From the NCBI GenBank assembly GCA_027488115.1, contig JAIYCG010000012.1, positions 1-64,000 on the forward strand: a stretch of 64,000 nucleotides of DNA, in the 5' to 3' direction. The notes beneath the pieces are model-generated. The model was not told where the DNA came from, did not search any database, and was given only the letters and a program-made list of their open reading frames with translations. Below are positions 37,593 through 47,123 of this stretch, one piece after another. This DNA comes from Comamonadaceae bacterium. GTDB lineage: Bacteria; Pseudomonadota; Gammaproteobacteria; Burkholderiales; Burkholderiaceae_C. A program made the position numbers and the translations under genes. How positions within the stretch are numbered: the stretch's first letter is position 1; every line of letters starts with the position of its first letter.

Positions 37593-39008
37593 TTACAGTG
37601 AGTAGTACATCTCGTATTCGATGGGGTGCACGGCTTGACGGAAGCGTGTGACTTCACCCATTTTCAATTCAATGTAAGCGTCGAGCATGGAGTCTGTGAA
37701 CACGCCGCCTTTTGTCAAGAAGGCACGGTCTTTGTCCAAATACTCGAGGGCTTGGTCCAAGCTGTGGCAAACGGTTGGCACCAATGCATCTTCCTCTGGG
37801 GGCAAATGGTACAAATCTTTGGTAGCAGCTTCGCCTGGATGGATCTTGTTTTCCACGCCGTCCAAACCAGCCATCATCAATGCTGAGAAGCAAAGGTAAG
37901 GGTTGGCCATTGGATCTGGGAAGCGCGCTTCAATGCGGCGACCTTTGTCGGACGCAACGTGAGGAATACGGATAGAGGCGGAACGGTTCCGGCTAGAGTA
38001 AGCCAGCTTCACAGGCGCTTCAAAACCAGGCACCAAACGCTTGTAGCTGTTGGTGGTAGGGTTGGTGATAGCGTTCAAAGCACGAGCGTGCTTGATGATG
38101 CCGCCGATGTAGTACAGGGCAAAGTCAGACAAACCTGCGTAGCCATTGCCAGCGAACAAGTTCTTGCCGTCTTTCCAGATGGACTGGTGAACGTGCATGC
38201 CAGAACCGTTGTCACCGACCAAGGGCTTGGGCATGAAAGTAGCGGTTTTGCCGTAGGCGTTGGCCACGTTCCAAACCACATACTTCAATGTTTGAGTCCA
38301 GTCAGCGCGCTGCACCAAGGTGCTAAAGCGTGTACCGATTTCGTTTTGACCTGCGCCAGCCACTTCGTGGTGGAACACTTCAACAGGAATGCCCATGCCT
38401 TCAAGAATCAGAGACATTTCAGCGCGCATGTCTTGTGTGCTGTCAACGGGAGGTACTGGGAAGTAACCACCTTTGACGGTAGGACGGTGACCACGGTTGC
38501 CGCCTTCCATTTTGGTACCGGTGTTCCAAGGCGCTTCGTAGTCGTCGATCTTGAAGAACGTGCCGGACATGTCGCTGCCGAAACGAACGTCGTCGAACAA
38601 AAAGAATTCAGGCTCGGGTCCGAAGAATGCTGTATCGCCCAAACCAGATGCTTTCAAATACGCTTCGGCGCGCTTGGCGATAGAGCGTGGATCGCGATCG
38701 TAGGCTTTGCCATCACCTGGCTCCAGCACGTCGCAGCCCAAAATCAATGTTGTTTCTTCGAAGAAGGGGTCGATGTTGGCCGTCATGGGATCTGGCATCA
38801 ACAACATGTCGGAGGCTTCGATGCCTTTCCAACCGGCAATGGAAGATCCGTCGAATGCGTGTCCGTCTGTGAACTTGTCTTCGTCAAAGTGGGAAATTGG
38901 CACGGAAACGTGCTGCTCTTTGCCACGGGTATCGGTGAAGCGGAAGTCAACAAATTTGACTTCATTGTCTTTCACCATCTTCATCACGTCTGCGACGGTC
39001 TTTGCCAT
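37593..39008 (-). CDS. glnA: Glutamine synthetase type I
   Basis: This 471-residue enzyme makes glutamine from glutamate and ammonia as a dodecamer. Family segments are clear: [14 protein letters not shown] near residue 55, [10 protein letters not shown] near 130 and the ATP-site region [17 protein letters not shown]. The adenylylation tyrosine lies in [10 protein letters not shown] (Y400), so activity is probably controlled by GlnE. The ATG at 39008 follows AGGAG. A sigma-54 promoter at 39053-39068 and an NtrC site at 39187-39203 lie upstream, indicating nitrogen control. Confidence 0.98.
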   Translation of the reverse strand: MAKTVADVMKMVKDNEVKFVDFRFTDTRGKEQHVSVPISHFDEDKFTDGHAFDGSSIAGWKGIEASDMLLMPDPMTANIDPFFEETTLILGCDVLEPGDGKAYDRDPRSIAKRAEAYLKASGLGDTAFFGPEPEFFLFDDVRFGSDMSGTFFKIDDYEAPWNTGTKMEGGNRGHRPTVKGGYFPVPPVDSTQDMRAEMSLILEGMGIPVEVFHHEVAGAGQNEIGTRFSTLVQRADWTQTLKYVVWNVANAYGKTATFMPKPLVGDNGSGMHVHQSIWKDGKNLFAGNGYAGLSDFALYYIGGIIKHARALNAITNPTTNSYKRLVPGFEAPVKLAYSSRNRSASIRIPHVASDKGRRIEARFPDPMANPYLCFSALMMAGLDGVENKIHPGEAATKDLYHLPPEEDALVPTVCHSLDQALEYLDKDRAFLTKGGVFTDSMLDAYIELKMGEVTRFRQAVHPIEYEMYYSL

Positions 39009-39052
39009 CAAATTCTCCTAAGGATGGGTGTTGATAATTGGTTTTTCGGGAA

Positions 39053-39068
39053 TGCAGTTTCTGTGCCA
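39053..39068 (-). promoter_or_regulatory. glnA: Sigma-54 promoter of glnA
   Basis: On the minus strand the sequence TGGCACAGAAACTGCA matches the -24/-12 consensus TGGCAC-N5-TTGC with the exact GG-to-GC spacing and one mismatch (C for the first T of the -12 box). Transcription would start about 33 nt ahead of the glnA ATG. Confidence 0.85.
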
Positions 39069-39186
39069 ACAAAAGCAAAGTGCCGCAAAGACCCAAGTCG
39101 GCTATTGTGCCTTGCGGACAGCCCTGCTCCGAGGCTGTGATTGGGAATTTTTAACGTCAAAAGCACGCACCAAAACAATCAACCAA

Positions 39187-39203
39187 TGCACTATTGTAGT
39201 GCA
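39187..39203. promoter_or_regulatory. glnA: NtrC-binding site upstream of glnA
   Basis: TGCACTATTGTAGTGCA is a palindrome with 6-nt arms and a 5-nt spacer, matching the NtrC consensus TGCACC-N5-GGTGCA with one changed base per arm. Its centre lies about 150 nt upstream of the predicted glnA start of transcription, a normal distance for an enhancer. It sits just outside the cinA stop codon. Confidence 0.82.
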
Positions 39204-39210
39204 TTAATGT

Positions 39211-40047
39211 TTAACGCACCATTTCGGGGCCAAACTCAATTGCAAATGGCTTGAGGCCCTCTTTCAAAGCCAAGAAAGCAGCCTCAACCTCAGATTCTGC
39301 GCCTTTCACACCTAACTCAATGTGTTTGCCCCATTGCGGGTGGTCCACGCTGGGAAGACTGAAAACTTTGATACCTGCATGTTGAAGCTCAATGCGCTCC
39401 ATCAGCGGCGTGAGAGTGGCTTCCATGGCCCCCAAAACAATGACCGACTTTTCGATGCGCTTGGGGGCTGAGCCCCAAGTCTGGCAATAGACATCCAACT
39501 TGTCTTGCATCATGGGCCAAGCCATGACCGGGAATCCCGGTACGAAGTGAACCATGCCTTGTCCTGCACCTTGACAAGTAAAGCCTGGAATTTTGTTGTA
39601 AGGATTGCTAATAATTTGAGCCCCTTGGGGAAAGGTTCCCATGTTCAACCTGTGAAGATTGTCTTCGCGGTCTGGCTCAAAGGCGACACCTTGCTCAAGG
39701 GCAACATCGCGCATGCGCTCCAAAATCAAAGCTTTGGCTTCAGCTTGCAATGCCAAGGGCAAGCCCAAAGCTTGAGCCGCGCATTGGCGGGTGTGGTCAT
39801 CTGGCGTAGCACCGATGCCGCCGCAAGAAAAGACCACATCACCGGATGCAAACGCACGAGATAAGACCTCGGTGATGCGATCTGGCGCGTCCCCTACATA
39901 CTCAGCCCAAGCCAGCTGCAAACCTCTCTCGTTCAATAGCTCGATGAATTTAGGCAAATGTTTGTCAGTTCGCTTACCCGACAGAATTTCATCGCCAATG
40001 ATGATAAGTCCAATGGAAGGTGGCGTTAGTTGCAATGTTGAGTTCAT
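39211..40047 (-). CDS. CinA N-terminal/MoCF-domain protein
   Basis: This 278-residue protein consists of the molybdopterin-binding (MoCF) domain found at the N-terminus of CinA. IGLIIIGDEILSGKRTDKHLP at its start and FSCGGIGATPDDHTRQC are the family motifs. The nicotinamide-nucleotide amidase domain of full-length CinA is missing, so it is the short form common in proteobacteria; its function is not established. The start overlaps the stop of the EI24 gene by 4 nt, so they are coupled. Confidence 0.87.
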   Translation of the reverse strand: MNSTLQLTPPSIGLIIIGDEILSGKRTDKHLPKFIELLNERGLQLAWAEYVGDAPDRITEVLSRAFASGDVVFSCGGIGATPDDHTRQCAAQALGLPLALQAEAKALILERMRDVALEQGVAFEPDREDNLHRLNMGTFPQGAQIISNPYNKIPGFTCQGAGQGMVHFVPGFPVMAWPMMQDKLDVYCQTWGSAPKRIEKSVIVLGAMEATLTPLMERIELQHAGIKVFSLPSVDHPQWGKHIELGVKGAESEVEAAFLALKEGLKPFAIEFGPEMVR

Positions 40048-40868
40048 AACTGCGCTTCATTCAAAATGGTGATGGGTTCTTCTCTGAGCTGGCTTAAAGC
40101 CAACAACAAGAAGTGAACAAACCAAAGTGCTGAAAAGATAAAAACCAAGGTGTAAATCCAAACTGCAATGGGAATGAGAATCACAAATGCAGCAGCAAAT
40201 AAAGCACCAGAGGCCCACACCAAACTTGGCGCGGCGCCCATAGCACCCGTTAGCACACCCATTCCTAGCAACTGAAATCGATAGCGTTTCATCAGCTCGA
40301 CCCGCTCTGGGCTAGACGCATGTTCGGCCAAGACATCGTAGCTCATGACTCTGTAGGTAAGCCACCCCCAAATGAGGGCCGGCAGTAGGATGGCAAGCGG
40401 TGGCACCCACCAAAGTGGCAAAGTGAGAATCAATGCGCCCATGGCCAAGATGACAGACATGAGGGTCCATAAAACACTCTGCCCTAAAGAGCCGCCATGC
40501 TTGCGCTCAAGCTTCGGAAATCGCCTTGTGCCCACCAGGCTGACCAATGCAGGCGTCATCATGAAAGACACTGCCAACAAGGACATGACCATGACCACGG
40601 GCGTTACCGCCAAAATAATGACCAGGGGCGCAAGCACCGCTTTCAAATTCATCAAACCCACTCGCTCCAACCAAGTCCAAGCCCAGCTCATCACCGGGCC
40701 TGCTTCCATGCCTGTGCGCACAGCGCTGAGGGCCTGTTCCCAGTACAGGGCACCCAATCCAGTGACAATGACCGCCATCAAGATGAGGGGCAACAAAGAA
40801 AGCATGATGACCTTCGGGTGCAGGCAGTAGGCAAGTGCGCGCCAAAAAGAGTCCACAAAAAGTTTCAT
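40044..40868 (-). CDS. EI24 domain-containing membrane protein
   Basis: This 274-residue protein has about five to six hydrophobic segments and the pattern of the EI24/CysZ family (FWRALAYCLHPKVIMLSLLP at the N-terminus). CysZ members take up sulfate, but the family as a whole is diverse, so no substrate is assigned. The ATG at 40868 overlaps the stop of the upstream desaturase gene by 4 nt, and its own stop overlaps the next gene by 4 nt. It thus belongs to a coupled three-gene run. Confidence 0.85.
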   Translation of the reverse strand: MKLFVDSFWRALAYCLHPKVIMLSLLPLILMAVIVTGLGALYWEQALSAVRTGMEAGPVMSWAWTWLERVGLMNLKAVLAPLVIILAVTPVVMVMSLLAVSFMMTPALVSLVGTRRFPKLERKHGGSLGQSVLWTLMSVILAMGALILTLPLWWVPPLAILLPALIWGWLTYRVMSYDVLAEHASSPERVELMKRYRFQLLGMGVLTGAMGAAPSLVWASGALFAAAFVILIPIAVWIYTLVFIFSALWFVHFLLLALSQLREEPITILNEAQL

Positions 40869-41845
40869 GAGTGTACGTTCTTGTTCATGAATCGCATGAA
40901 ACCTAATTTTTGCTGCGCCCAAAAACTCTGCCCATAATCGCGTCTCTCTTCCACTTGATCGCGCACCCCTGTGGGGTCGTATCGGTCTGAAAAGTCAACG
41001 GTTTTGAAGATCATGTCCCACCATGGAAACAAGACGCCAAAGTTGTGTCCACCTAGCGTTTTTCGGCCTGCTGACTCGTGACCAATGCCAATGGCATGGT
41101 GCAGGCGATGGAACCGCGGACTGACCAACAATCGATCACCGAGCCAGCCAAAGCTGCATCTGAAATTGGCATGCTGAAGGCTTTCACTCAACTGACTGAC
41201 CACGATCAAAGCAACAAATTGACTCGGACCGACACCAATCAATTTAGCGACAACTGACAAAATTAGCGTGGTCATGACATCGTCGAGCAAATGATTGCGG
41301 TTGTCTGTCCAAAGAGTCATTTGTCTTTGCGAGTGATGCAAAGCATGCAGCGCCCACCACCGATTGATCTGGTGCTGACCACGGTGAATCAGGTAGTTCA
41401 CAAAATCAAAGACCATGAGATAGAGAAAGAAACTGACCCAAGCAATGTCGGAGACGCCGGGCCACATTGCGTCGATATTGAAAGTTGGCAACCCCTGCAC
41501 ACGCAACATGCCAAACACGTTTTCAACCACATTCTCAAAAGTGAAAAACATCACCAGTTTGAACAAACCCAAACGATGAATGAGGGTGTAAACCACATCG
41601 ATTTTGACCCCATTGGCGTCGGTCATTGGCTCGACCGGGCGCCACCTTTCTAGGGGCGCAATCAGAACAAGCAGCAGCACAATTTGAAGCAAGCCCACCA
41701 AGAGCCAACCCGTACCCTCAAACGCCACATCGAGCAAGTTGCCGGCGCCACAAGCAAAGGCAATGGGCTGAACCACATTTTCAAACAACATCATTTGCAG
41801 CCATGCAAAGGTGTCAATTAGCCATTCAATCAATGAGGTGAGCAT
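40865..41845 (-). CDS. Sterol-desaturase-family membrane protein (fatty acid hydroxylase superfamily)
   Basis: This 326-residue protein has about five hydrophobic segments and the di-iron histidine clusters of the family: HRGQH, HALHHSQ and HRLHHAIGIGHE. Members insert oxygen or double bonds in lipids using a non-haem di-iron centre. The actual lipid substrate is not known. The ATG at 41845 gives a start just before the first membrane segment; upstream in-frame sequence is not conserved. It overlaps the EI24 gene by 4 nt. Confidence 0.88.
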   Translation of the reverse strand: MLTSLIEWLIDTFAWLQMMLFENVVQPIAFACGAGNLLDVAFEGTGWLLVGLLQIVLLLVLIAPLERWRPVEPMTDANGVKIDVVYTLIHRLGLFKLVMFFTFENVVENVFGMLRVQGLPTFNIDAMWPGVSDIAWVSFFLYLMVFDFVNYLIHRGQHQINRWWALHALHHSQRQMTLWTDNRNHLLDDVMTTLILSVVAKLIGVGPSQFVALIVVSQLSESLQHANFRCSFGWLGDRLLVSPRFHRLHHAIGIGHESAGRKTLGGHNFGVLFPWWDMIFKTVDFSDRYDPTGVRDQVEERRDYGQSFWAQQKLGFMRFMNKNVHS

Positions 41846-41874
41846 GAGGGAATCAATCCAATACTGGCAGTGTT

Positions 41875-42726
41875 CTAGGGTCTTGAGGGAACCGCTGAAA
41901 GTAGTTTCGAGTATTGCGGGTGTTGTCGCAAACTGGCAAAACAAAACCCTTTTTCCTTCAGGCCCACAATAAGGGGTTCTAAAACCACTGGAGCCCATGG
42001 CTCTTGGCGGGACCAAATACCCAAATGAGCCATCAAAATATCACCCGTCTTGATATTCCGAAGCGCAGTTTGAAGCAAAGCCGCGTTGCTATGGGTTTGG
42101 CTAGACAACTCGTCCCCTAAAAAGCCCGCAGGAGCCCAAGCGACGTGTGTGTATCCGCATTGTCTAGCGGCCTTCAACAAAGCGGGGGAAGTTTTGCCAC
42201 CCGGGGCTCTGAACAAGGGCAAACTTGCCCGACCCGTCATAAGCTCTAAACGTTCAGACGCTTTCTTCAAATCAGCACAATAGTCTTGGGCACTCCAAAT
42301 TAAGTTTTGATCCTTTTGCGGACCTGAGCTTGGACGAATTTTGAAAGTCTGGGCGTCGATATCAGCCCGCCAATAGGCATGGTCATAGGTGTGGCTGGCA
42401 AAGTCGTGACCTTCAAGGGCCCTCTCCTTCCACCATGCAGACCAATGTTGTCCTAAGCTGCCATCGCCCTCTTGTGTTTTTTCATGCGCAGCAAAAAAAG
42501 TAACCGGCACTTGCTGCCTTCGCAGTATGTCGGCAACGAGGGACGCCACGCCCATGTGGCCGGTGTCGAAGGTGAGGTAAATGGGCTTTTGACATTGCAG
42601 GGCTGGTTGAGCAGGCCCTGCAGCCACTGACTGTGCAAGCACACTTGAGAAAAGCGCACTGGATAAAAGTGCGCCCAGAAAAATTCGATGCAGAGCTAAG
42701 AAGAATGTGTCATTGACGCGGCGCAT
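41875..42726 (-). CDS. NodB-type polysaccharide deacetylase family protein
   Basis: This 283-residue protein begins with a signal peptide (hydrophobic stretch at about residues 8-32, cleavage near VLA-QS). The NodB catalytic domain has a first motif YLTFDTGHMG and a second motif SHTYDH. In classical members the first motif is TFDDG; here the second Asp is Thr, a change that affects a metal ligand. The C-terminal RAPGGKTSP and HLGIW segments fit the remaining motifs. It is probably a periplasmic sugar deacetylase, but the altered motif leaves activity uncertain. The ATG at 42726 is chosen; another at 42747 is possible. Confidence 0.8.
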   Translation of the reverse strand: MRRVNDTFFLALHRIFLGALLSSALFSSVLAQSVAAGPAQPALQCQKPIYLTFDTGHMGVASLVADILRRQQVPVTFFAAHEKTQEGDGSLGQHWSAWWKERALEGHDFASHTYDHAYWRADIDAQTFKIRPSSGPQKDQNLIWSAQDYCADLKKASERLELMTGRASLPLFRAPGGKTSPALLKAARQCGYTHVAWAPAGFLGDELSSQTHSNAALLQTALRNIKTGDILMAHLGIWSRQEPWAPVVLEPLIVGLKEKGFCFASLRQHPQYSKLLSAVPSRP

Positions 42727-43726
42727 GATCCAATGTCCAAACCCCATGAGGTGACTTACCCACTTTGATTTGACGGACCACTTGGCGGGTGGTCATGTCG
42801 ATCACGCTTAACTTTTGCCCCCAACGCGAAGCCAGCAATATGGTTTTGTTATCGGCCATGATGTCCATGCAATCCGGCCCTGTAGGGCCAGGAAATTTAT
42901 CGACCACCGTGAAGCTTTTGTAATCTATTTTGCTGATGGTATTGGCCACTCGGTTACTGACCAAAACATGCTGCATGTCACCCACTGCACGAAATGCATG
43001 CGCACCTTTGCCCGTTGGAATCTTTTTGATTTTTTTGGCTGGGCCATTGGACACGTCATAAACCTCGACACCATCACCGCCCGTCAGGCCGATCAGCACA
43101 TTTTTGTCGTCAGGTGTGGCAAAAACATCTGCCGGCATAGGGCCAGTTTTCACACGCCACTTGATGGTTTGGGTATTCAAATCAACGGCTATCAATTCAT
43201 CACTGTCTTGCATGGTGGCCCACACGGTGGTGCTCTTGGTGTCAATCCACATGTGGCTGGGTGTTTTAGCCGTCGGAATGCGCTTGACCAAGGTGGGCGT
43301 TTGTCCATCCCATTTGTAAATGTCGATGTGATTGAGGCGGTTGGCCACCGTGACGAACCACTTCATGTCAGGTGAAAAACGCAAATGATAAGGATCCAAA
43401 ATACCAGGAATCACCCTCTGGATTTCTGCAGTTCGGGGATCGATGAAAGTCAAAGAATCGGACAAGGCATTGGCCACAATGATCGACTTTTCATCGGGCG
43501 TCAGGTACAAATGGTGCGGCTCCTTGCCGGTTGGAATGCGCTTGGTTTCTGTCCATGTGACTGGGTCAATCACACTGACATTGCCATCCAGCGAATTGAG
43601 AACAAAAATTGGCGCAGGCGCTTGAACAACCGGCACCGAAGGAGCGGGTTGAGGGCCGGATGACATGGCTGAAGCCAGGCTGAAAGTAGCCAAACCAATT
43701 GCGAAGGTCAGTGCTTGAAAGATCAT
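42710..43726 (-). CDS. YncE-type beta-propeller protein (YVTN repeats)
   Basis: This 338-residue protein has a signal peptide (about residues 1-20) and a Pro-rich spacer, then repeated units of the form ISVIDPVTWTETKRIPTGKEP-like with GKxPHxx turns. The repeated pattern of about 40 residues predicts a seven-bladed propeller of the YVTN/YncE type. Homologues bind other molecules or DNA in the periplasm, but no function can be assigned here. Its stop overlaps the start of the deacetylase gene, so the two are coupled. Confidence 0.85.
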   Translation of the reverse strand: MIFQALTFAIGLATFSLASAMSSGPQPAPSVPVVQAPAPIFVLNSLDGNVSVIDPVTWTETKRIPTGKEPHHLYLTPDEKSIIVANALSDSLTFIDPRTAEIQRVIPGILDPYHLRFSPDMKWFVTVANRLNHIDIYKWDGQTPTLVKRIPTAKTPSHMWIDTKSTTVWATMQDSDELIAVDLNTQTIKWRVKTGPMPADVFATPDDKNVLIGLTGGDGVEVYDVSNGPAKKIKKIPTGKGAHAFRAVGDMQHVLVSNRVANTISKIDYKSFTVVDKFPGPTGPDCMDIMADNKTILLASRWGQKLSVIDMTTRQVVRQIKVGKSPHGVWTLDHAPRQ

Positions 43727-43809
43727 GGCTTGAGTGTAATGGGGTAATAGAAGACCTCGAGACAGAACAAATGCTATCTTTTGATTTTTTAGGGATTTCC
43801 AATGTCAAA

Positions 43810-44622
43810 ATGATCAACATGACGCATCCAACTCTGTTGTCGGTCCTCGGTGTTGACTTGGAAGTGAAGTACATCCCACTGGACAAGCCTCTTGAACTGA
43901 GAGACAAGGGACCCAGCTTGGTCTTTTTACACGAAGGTCTGGGAAGTGTCGCTCTTTGGAAAGATTGGCCAGCGAAAATTTGCCAAAGTCTTGGCTGCGA
44001 AGGATGGGTTTATTCGCGCCAAGGCTATGGGCAATCCGATGGCATTTCAGATGTGCGTGGCGCAGGCAAACTGAACGCTCACTACATGCACCGCGAGGCC
44101 TTGGAAGTACTGCCCGCTTTGTTGGCACACCTGGGTATTGCCAAGCCCATTTTGATAGGCCACTCTGATGGCGGCACCATCGCGCTCATCCATGCAAGCC
44201 AATTTCCTGTTTCTGGCTGTGTGGTCATGGCGCCGCATGTCATGGTGGAGGATATTTCAATTCAGGCCATCTCTCTTGCGCGAGATCACTTTGAAAAACT
44301 CAAGCCCAAGCTCGCAGCCTTTCACAAGGATGTCGATATCGCTTTTTGGCAATGGAACGATGTTTGGTTAAGCGAAGCTTTTAGAAGCTTTGACATTCGC
44401 CCTTTGCTTCCGAAAATTGAAACCCCTTTGCTGGCCATCCAAGGGCTGGATGATGCGTATGGCACCATGAAGCAAATTGATGAAATTGCCGCACTGGTAC
44501 CTCATGCACAATTGCTGAAGATAGGAAACTGCGGACACAGCCCCCACAAAGATCAGCCTGAAAAAGTGCTTCAAGCTTTGAAGTATTTTTCGAGTTCGCT
44601 GGGCAAAATCCAGCGCCACTGA
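43810..44622 (+). CDS. Alpha/beta hydrolase
   Basis: This 270-residue protein shows FLHEGLGSVALWKDWP (oxyanion region, about residues 39-54), the nucleophile elbow ILIGHSDGGTIALIH and the C-terminal histidine in GNCGHSPHKDQ. The substrate is unknown. The start is not certain: in-frame ATGs at 43771, 43810 and 43819 all lack a clear ribosome site; 43810 is used. The 3' end overlaps the convergent rsuA gene by 52 nt. Confidence 0.82.
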   Translation: MINMTHPTLLSVLGVDLEVKYIPLDKPLELRDKGPSLVFLHEGLGSVALWKDWPAKICQSLGCEGWVYSRQGYGQSDGISDVRGAGKLNAHYMHREALEVLPALLAHLGIAKPILIGHSDGGTIALIHASQFPVSGCVVMAPHVMVEDISIQAISLARDHFEKLKPKLAAFHKDVDIAFWQWNDVWLSEAFRSFDIRPLLPKIETPLLAIQGLDDAYGTMKQIDEIAALVPHAQLLKIGNCGHSPHKDQPEKVLQALKYFSSSLGKIQRH

Positions 44623-45305
44623 CCAGGCGCTAAATCGGGGGGAAGTTGCAAATTGCCAATGGCACTGCGATGAAGACCTTCTACACGATTACCGACGGCG
44701 GCCAACATGCGCTTAACTTGATGGTATTTGCCTTCAGTCAGCGTGAGCTTTAAATGGGTGTCTGATACTTTTTCACAGGCTGCTGCCATGACGGGTTTGG
44801 GACTGTCGTCCAGTACCACACCTGCTAACAATTTTTCAACTTGGCTGTCGGTGATTTCGTGCTTGGTGGTGACTTCGTAAACCTTGGGCATGTGGTGCTT
44901 GGGTGAGCTCATGCGGTGAATGAACTTGCCATCATCGGTCAGCAACAACAGGCCGGTGGTGTCTTGGTCTAAGCGGCCGACGGCCTGCACACCTTGAACA
45001 GCCGCTTTTTGAGGACGCGTTCTTAAGGGAGAGGGCAACAAGGTGTAAATGCTGGGCCACGTAGAAGGTTTTTGCGAACACTCGGTGCCGGTTGGCTTGT
45101 GAAGCATGAGGTAAGCACGGTCAAAGTAAGGCCACTCGTTGCCTTGTACTTTGAACTTGAGATTTTCGGGCGCAAAGAAAACACCAGGGTCTTCTTGCAC
45201 TTCGCCATTAACGCTGACGTAGCCTTGTTGAACCAGGCCAGCACACACTCGGCGTGTGCCGAAACCTTGGCTGAAGAGAATGTCCTCTAAGCGCATGGGT
45301 TTCAT
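44571..45305 (-). CDS. rsuA: 16S rRNA pseudouridine synthase RsuA
   Basis: This 244-residue enzyme isomerises U516 of 16S rRNA to pseudouridine. An S4 RNA-binding domain lies at about residues 4-50, and the catalytic motif GRLDQDTTGLLLLTDDG is near the middle with the catalytic Asp in RLDQDT. Further along, EGKYHQVKRML is the conserved family motif. Its final 52 nt overlap the 3' end of the convergent hydrolase gene. It lies 48 nt downstream of ettA. Confidence 0.9.
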   Translation of the reverse strand: MKPMRLEDILFSQGFGTRRVCAGLVQQGYVSVNGEVQEDPGVFFAPENLKFKVQGNEWPYFDRAYLMLHKPTGTECSQKPSTWPSIYTLLPSPLRTRPQKAAVQGVQAVGRLDQDTTGLLLLTDDGKFIHRMSSPKHHMPKVYEVTTKHEITDSQVEKLLAGVVLDDSPKPVMAAACEKVSDTHLKLTLTEGKYHQVKRMLAAVGNRVEGLHRSAIGNLQLPPDLAPGQWRWILPSELEKYFKA

Positions 45306-45353
45306 GACACTTCTCCGCGCAGAACTTCCAGATTCAATTTCTACTTCAAAGAA

Positions 45354-47015
45354 TTACTTCAAGGCCTTGAAACGCACACGCTTAGGCTTGGCACCCTCTT
45401 CACCCAAACGTTTCTTCTTGTCAGCTTCGTACTCTTGGTAGTTGCCATCAAAGAACACCCACTGGCTGTCGCCTTCAGCGGCCAAGATGTGCGTGGCAAT
45501 GCGGTCAAGGAACCAACGATCGTGGCTGATGACCATGACAGAGCCCGCAAACTCCAGCAAGGCATCTTCCAAGGCGCGCAATGTTTCAACATCCAAGTCA
45601 TTGGAGGGCTCGTCCAGCAGCAACACGTTGCCGCCTTCGATCAATGTTTTGGCCAAGTGCAAACGACCGCGCTCACCGCCGGACAACATGCCGACTTTCT
45701 TTTGCTGGTCGCCACCATTGAAGTTGAAGCGGCCGCAATAGGCGCGGCTGGGCATTTGAAATTTGCCAACGGTCATGATGTCCAAACCGCCCGACACATC
45801 TTCCCAAACTGTTTTTTCGTTGGACAGGTCGTCGCGGTTTTGATCGACAAACGCCATCTTCACGGTTTGCCCCACTTTGATGGAACCGCTGTCGGGCTGC
45901 TCTTTGCCGGCAATCAGTTTGAACAGTGTTGACTTACCAGCGCCGTTGGGGCCGATGATGCCGACGATGGCGCCCGCAGGCACTTTGAAGCTGAGGTTGT
46001 CGATGAGCAATCGATCGCCAAAGGACTTGCTGACATTGGTGAACTCAAACACTTCATTGCCCAAACGTTCGGCCACAGGAATGAAAATTTCCTGGGTCTC
46101 ATTGCGTTTTTGGTAGTCGTAATCGCTGAGTTCTTCGAAGCGGGCCAAACGCGCCTTGCTCTTGGCTTGACGACCCTTGGGGTTGGAACGTGCCCATTCC
46201 AATTCTTTTTTCATGGCCTTGGTGCGTGCGTCTTCGGTGCGCTGTTCCTGCTCCAAGCGGGCTTCTTTTTGCTCCAACCAAGTAGAGTAGTTGCCTTTGT
46301 AGGGAATGCCGTGGCCACGGTCAAGTTCCAAGATCCATTCGGCCGCATTGTCTAAGAAATATCGGTCGTGGGTAATGGCCACCACAGTGCCAGGGAACCG
46401 TTGCAAGAACAACTCAAGCCAATCCACACTTTCTGCGTCCAAGTGGTTGGTGGGTTCGTCCAGCAACAGCATGTCGGGACGACTGAGCAGCAAACGGCAC
46501 AAAGCCACTCGGCGTTTTTCACCACCCGAGAGTTTGCCAATGATGGCATCCCATGCGGGCAAACGCAAAGCATCGGCGGCAATTTCGAGTTGGTGATCGG
46601 AGGCGTCGCCTGCCGTGGAAATGATGGCTTCCAATTTGGCTTGCTCGGCGGCAAGGGCATCAAAGTCTGCATCTTCTTCTGCGTAGGCGGCATAGACTTC
46701 TTCAAGGCGCGCTTGGGCAGCTTTGACTTCCCCCATGCCACCTTCAACCGCTTCGCGCACGGTTTCGTTGGGGTCCATCTGCGGCTCTTGGGGCAGATAA
46801 CCAATTTTCAGACCCGCCATGGGGATGGCTTCACCTTCAATTTCCTTGTCGATGCCGGCCATGATTTTCAGCAAGGTTGATTTGCCAGAACCGTTCAGAC
46901 CGAGTACACCGATTTTGGCGCCGGGGAAAAAGCTAAGGGAGATGTCTTTGAGTATGTGACGCTTTGGCGGCACGATCTTGCCGACGCGGTTCATGGAAAA
47001 AACGTATTGGGCCAT
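45354..47015 (-). CDS. ettA: Energy-dependent translational throttle protein EttA
   Basis: This 553-residue ABC-F protein binds the ribosomal E site and gates entry into elongation in response to energy. Two ABC domains are clear: Walker A GLNGSGKST with signature LSGGEKRRVALCR, and Walker A GPNGAGKST with LSGGERGRLHLAK. The linker includes the EttA-type arm with MKKELEWARSNPKGRQAKSK. The ATG at 47015 (MAQYVFSMNRV) is the usual family start. It is on the same strand and about 110 nt downstream of the exonuclease gene. Confidence 0.95.
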   Translation of the reverse strand: MAQYVFSMNRVGKIVPPKRHILKDISLSFFPGAKIGVLGLNGSGKSTLLKIMAGIDKEIEGEAIPMAGLKIGYLPQEPQMDPNETVREAVEGGMGEVKAAQARLEEVYAAYAEEDADFDALAAEQAKLEAIISTAGDASDHQLEIAADALRLPAWDAIIGKLSGGEKRRVALCRLLLSRPDMLLLDEPTNHLDAESVDWLELFLQRFPGTVVAITHDRYFLDNAAEWILELDRGHGIPYKGNYSTWLEQKEARLEQEQRTEDARTKAMKKELEWARSNPKGRQAKSKARLARFEELSDYDYQKRNETQEIFIPVAERLGNEVFEFTNVSKSFGDRLLIDNLSFKVPAGAIVGIIGPNGAGKSTLFKLIAGKEQPDSGSIKVGQTVKMAFVDQNRDDLSNEKTVWEDVSGGLDIMTVGKFQMPSRAYCGRFNFNGGDQQKKVGMLSGGERGRLHLAKTLIEGGNVLLLDEPSNDLDVETLRALEDALLEFAGSVMVISHDRWFLDRIATHILAAEGDSQWVFFDGNYQEYEADKKKRLGEEGAKPKRVRFKALK

Positions 47016-47123
47016 GGCTTGGATGCTCTTCAAAAAGGGCGGGAAACACAATTTTCCCGAACCCGTGATTATCCCTGTCTTTGGGGCCGCTCATGCCCCA
47101 TCATGGCTCTGAAATTGTCCAAA

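Noticed and set aside
37959-39140. 393-codon open frame opposite glnA
   Set aside because: It is antisense to glnA, has an unusual His/Val-rich composition and runs through the glnA promoter region.
43802-43813. Three-codon mini-ORF (ATG TCA AAA TGA) overlapping the hydrolase start
   Set aside because: It has an AGGGA ahead, but so short a frame is not supported as a gene; it may be a chance feature or a translation-coupling leader.
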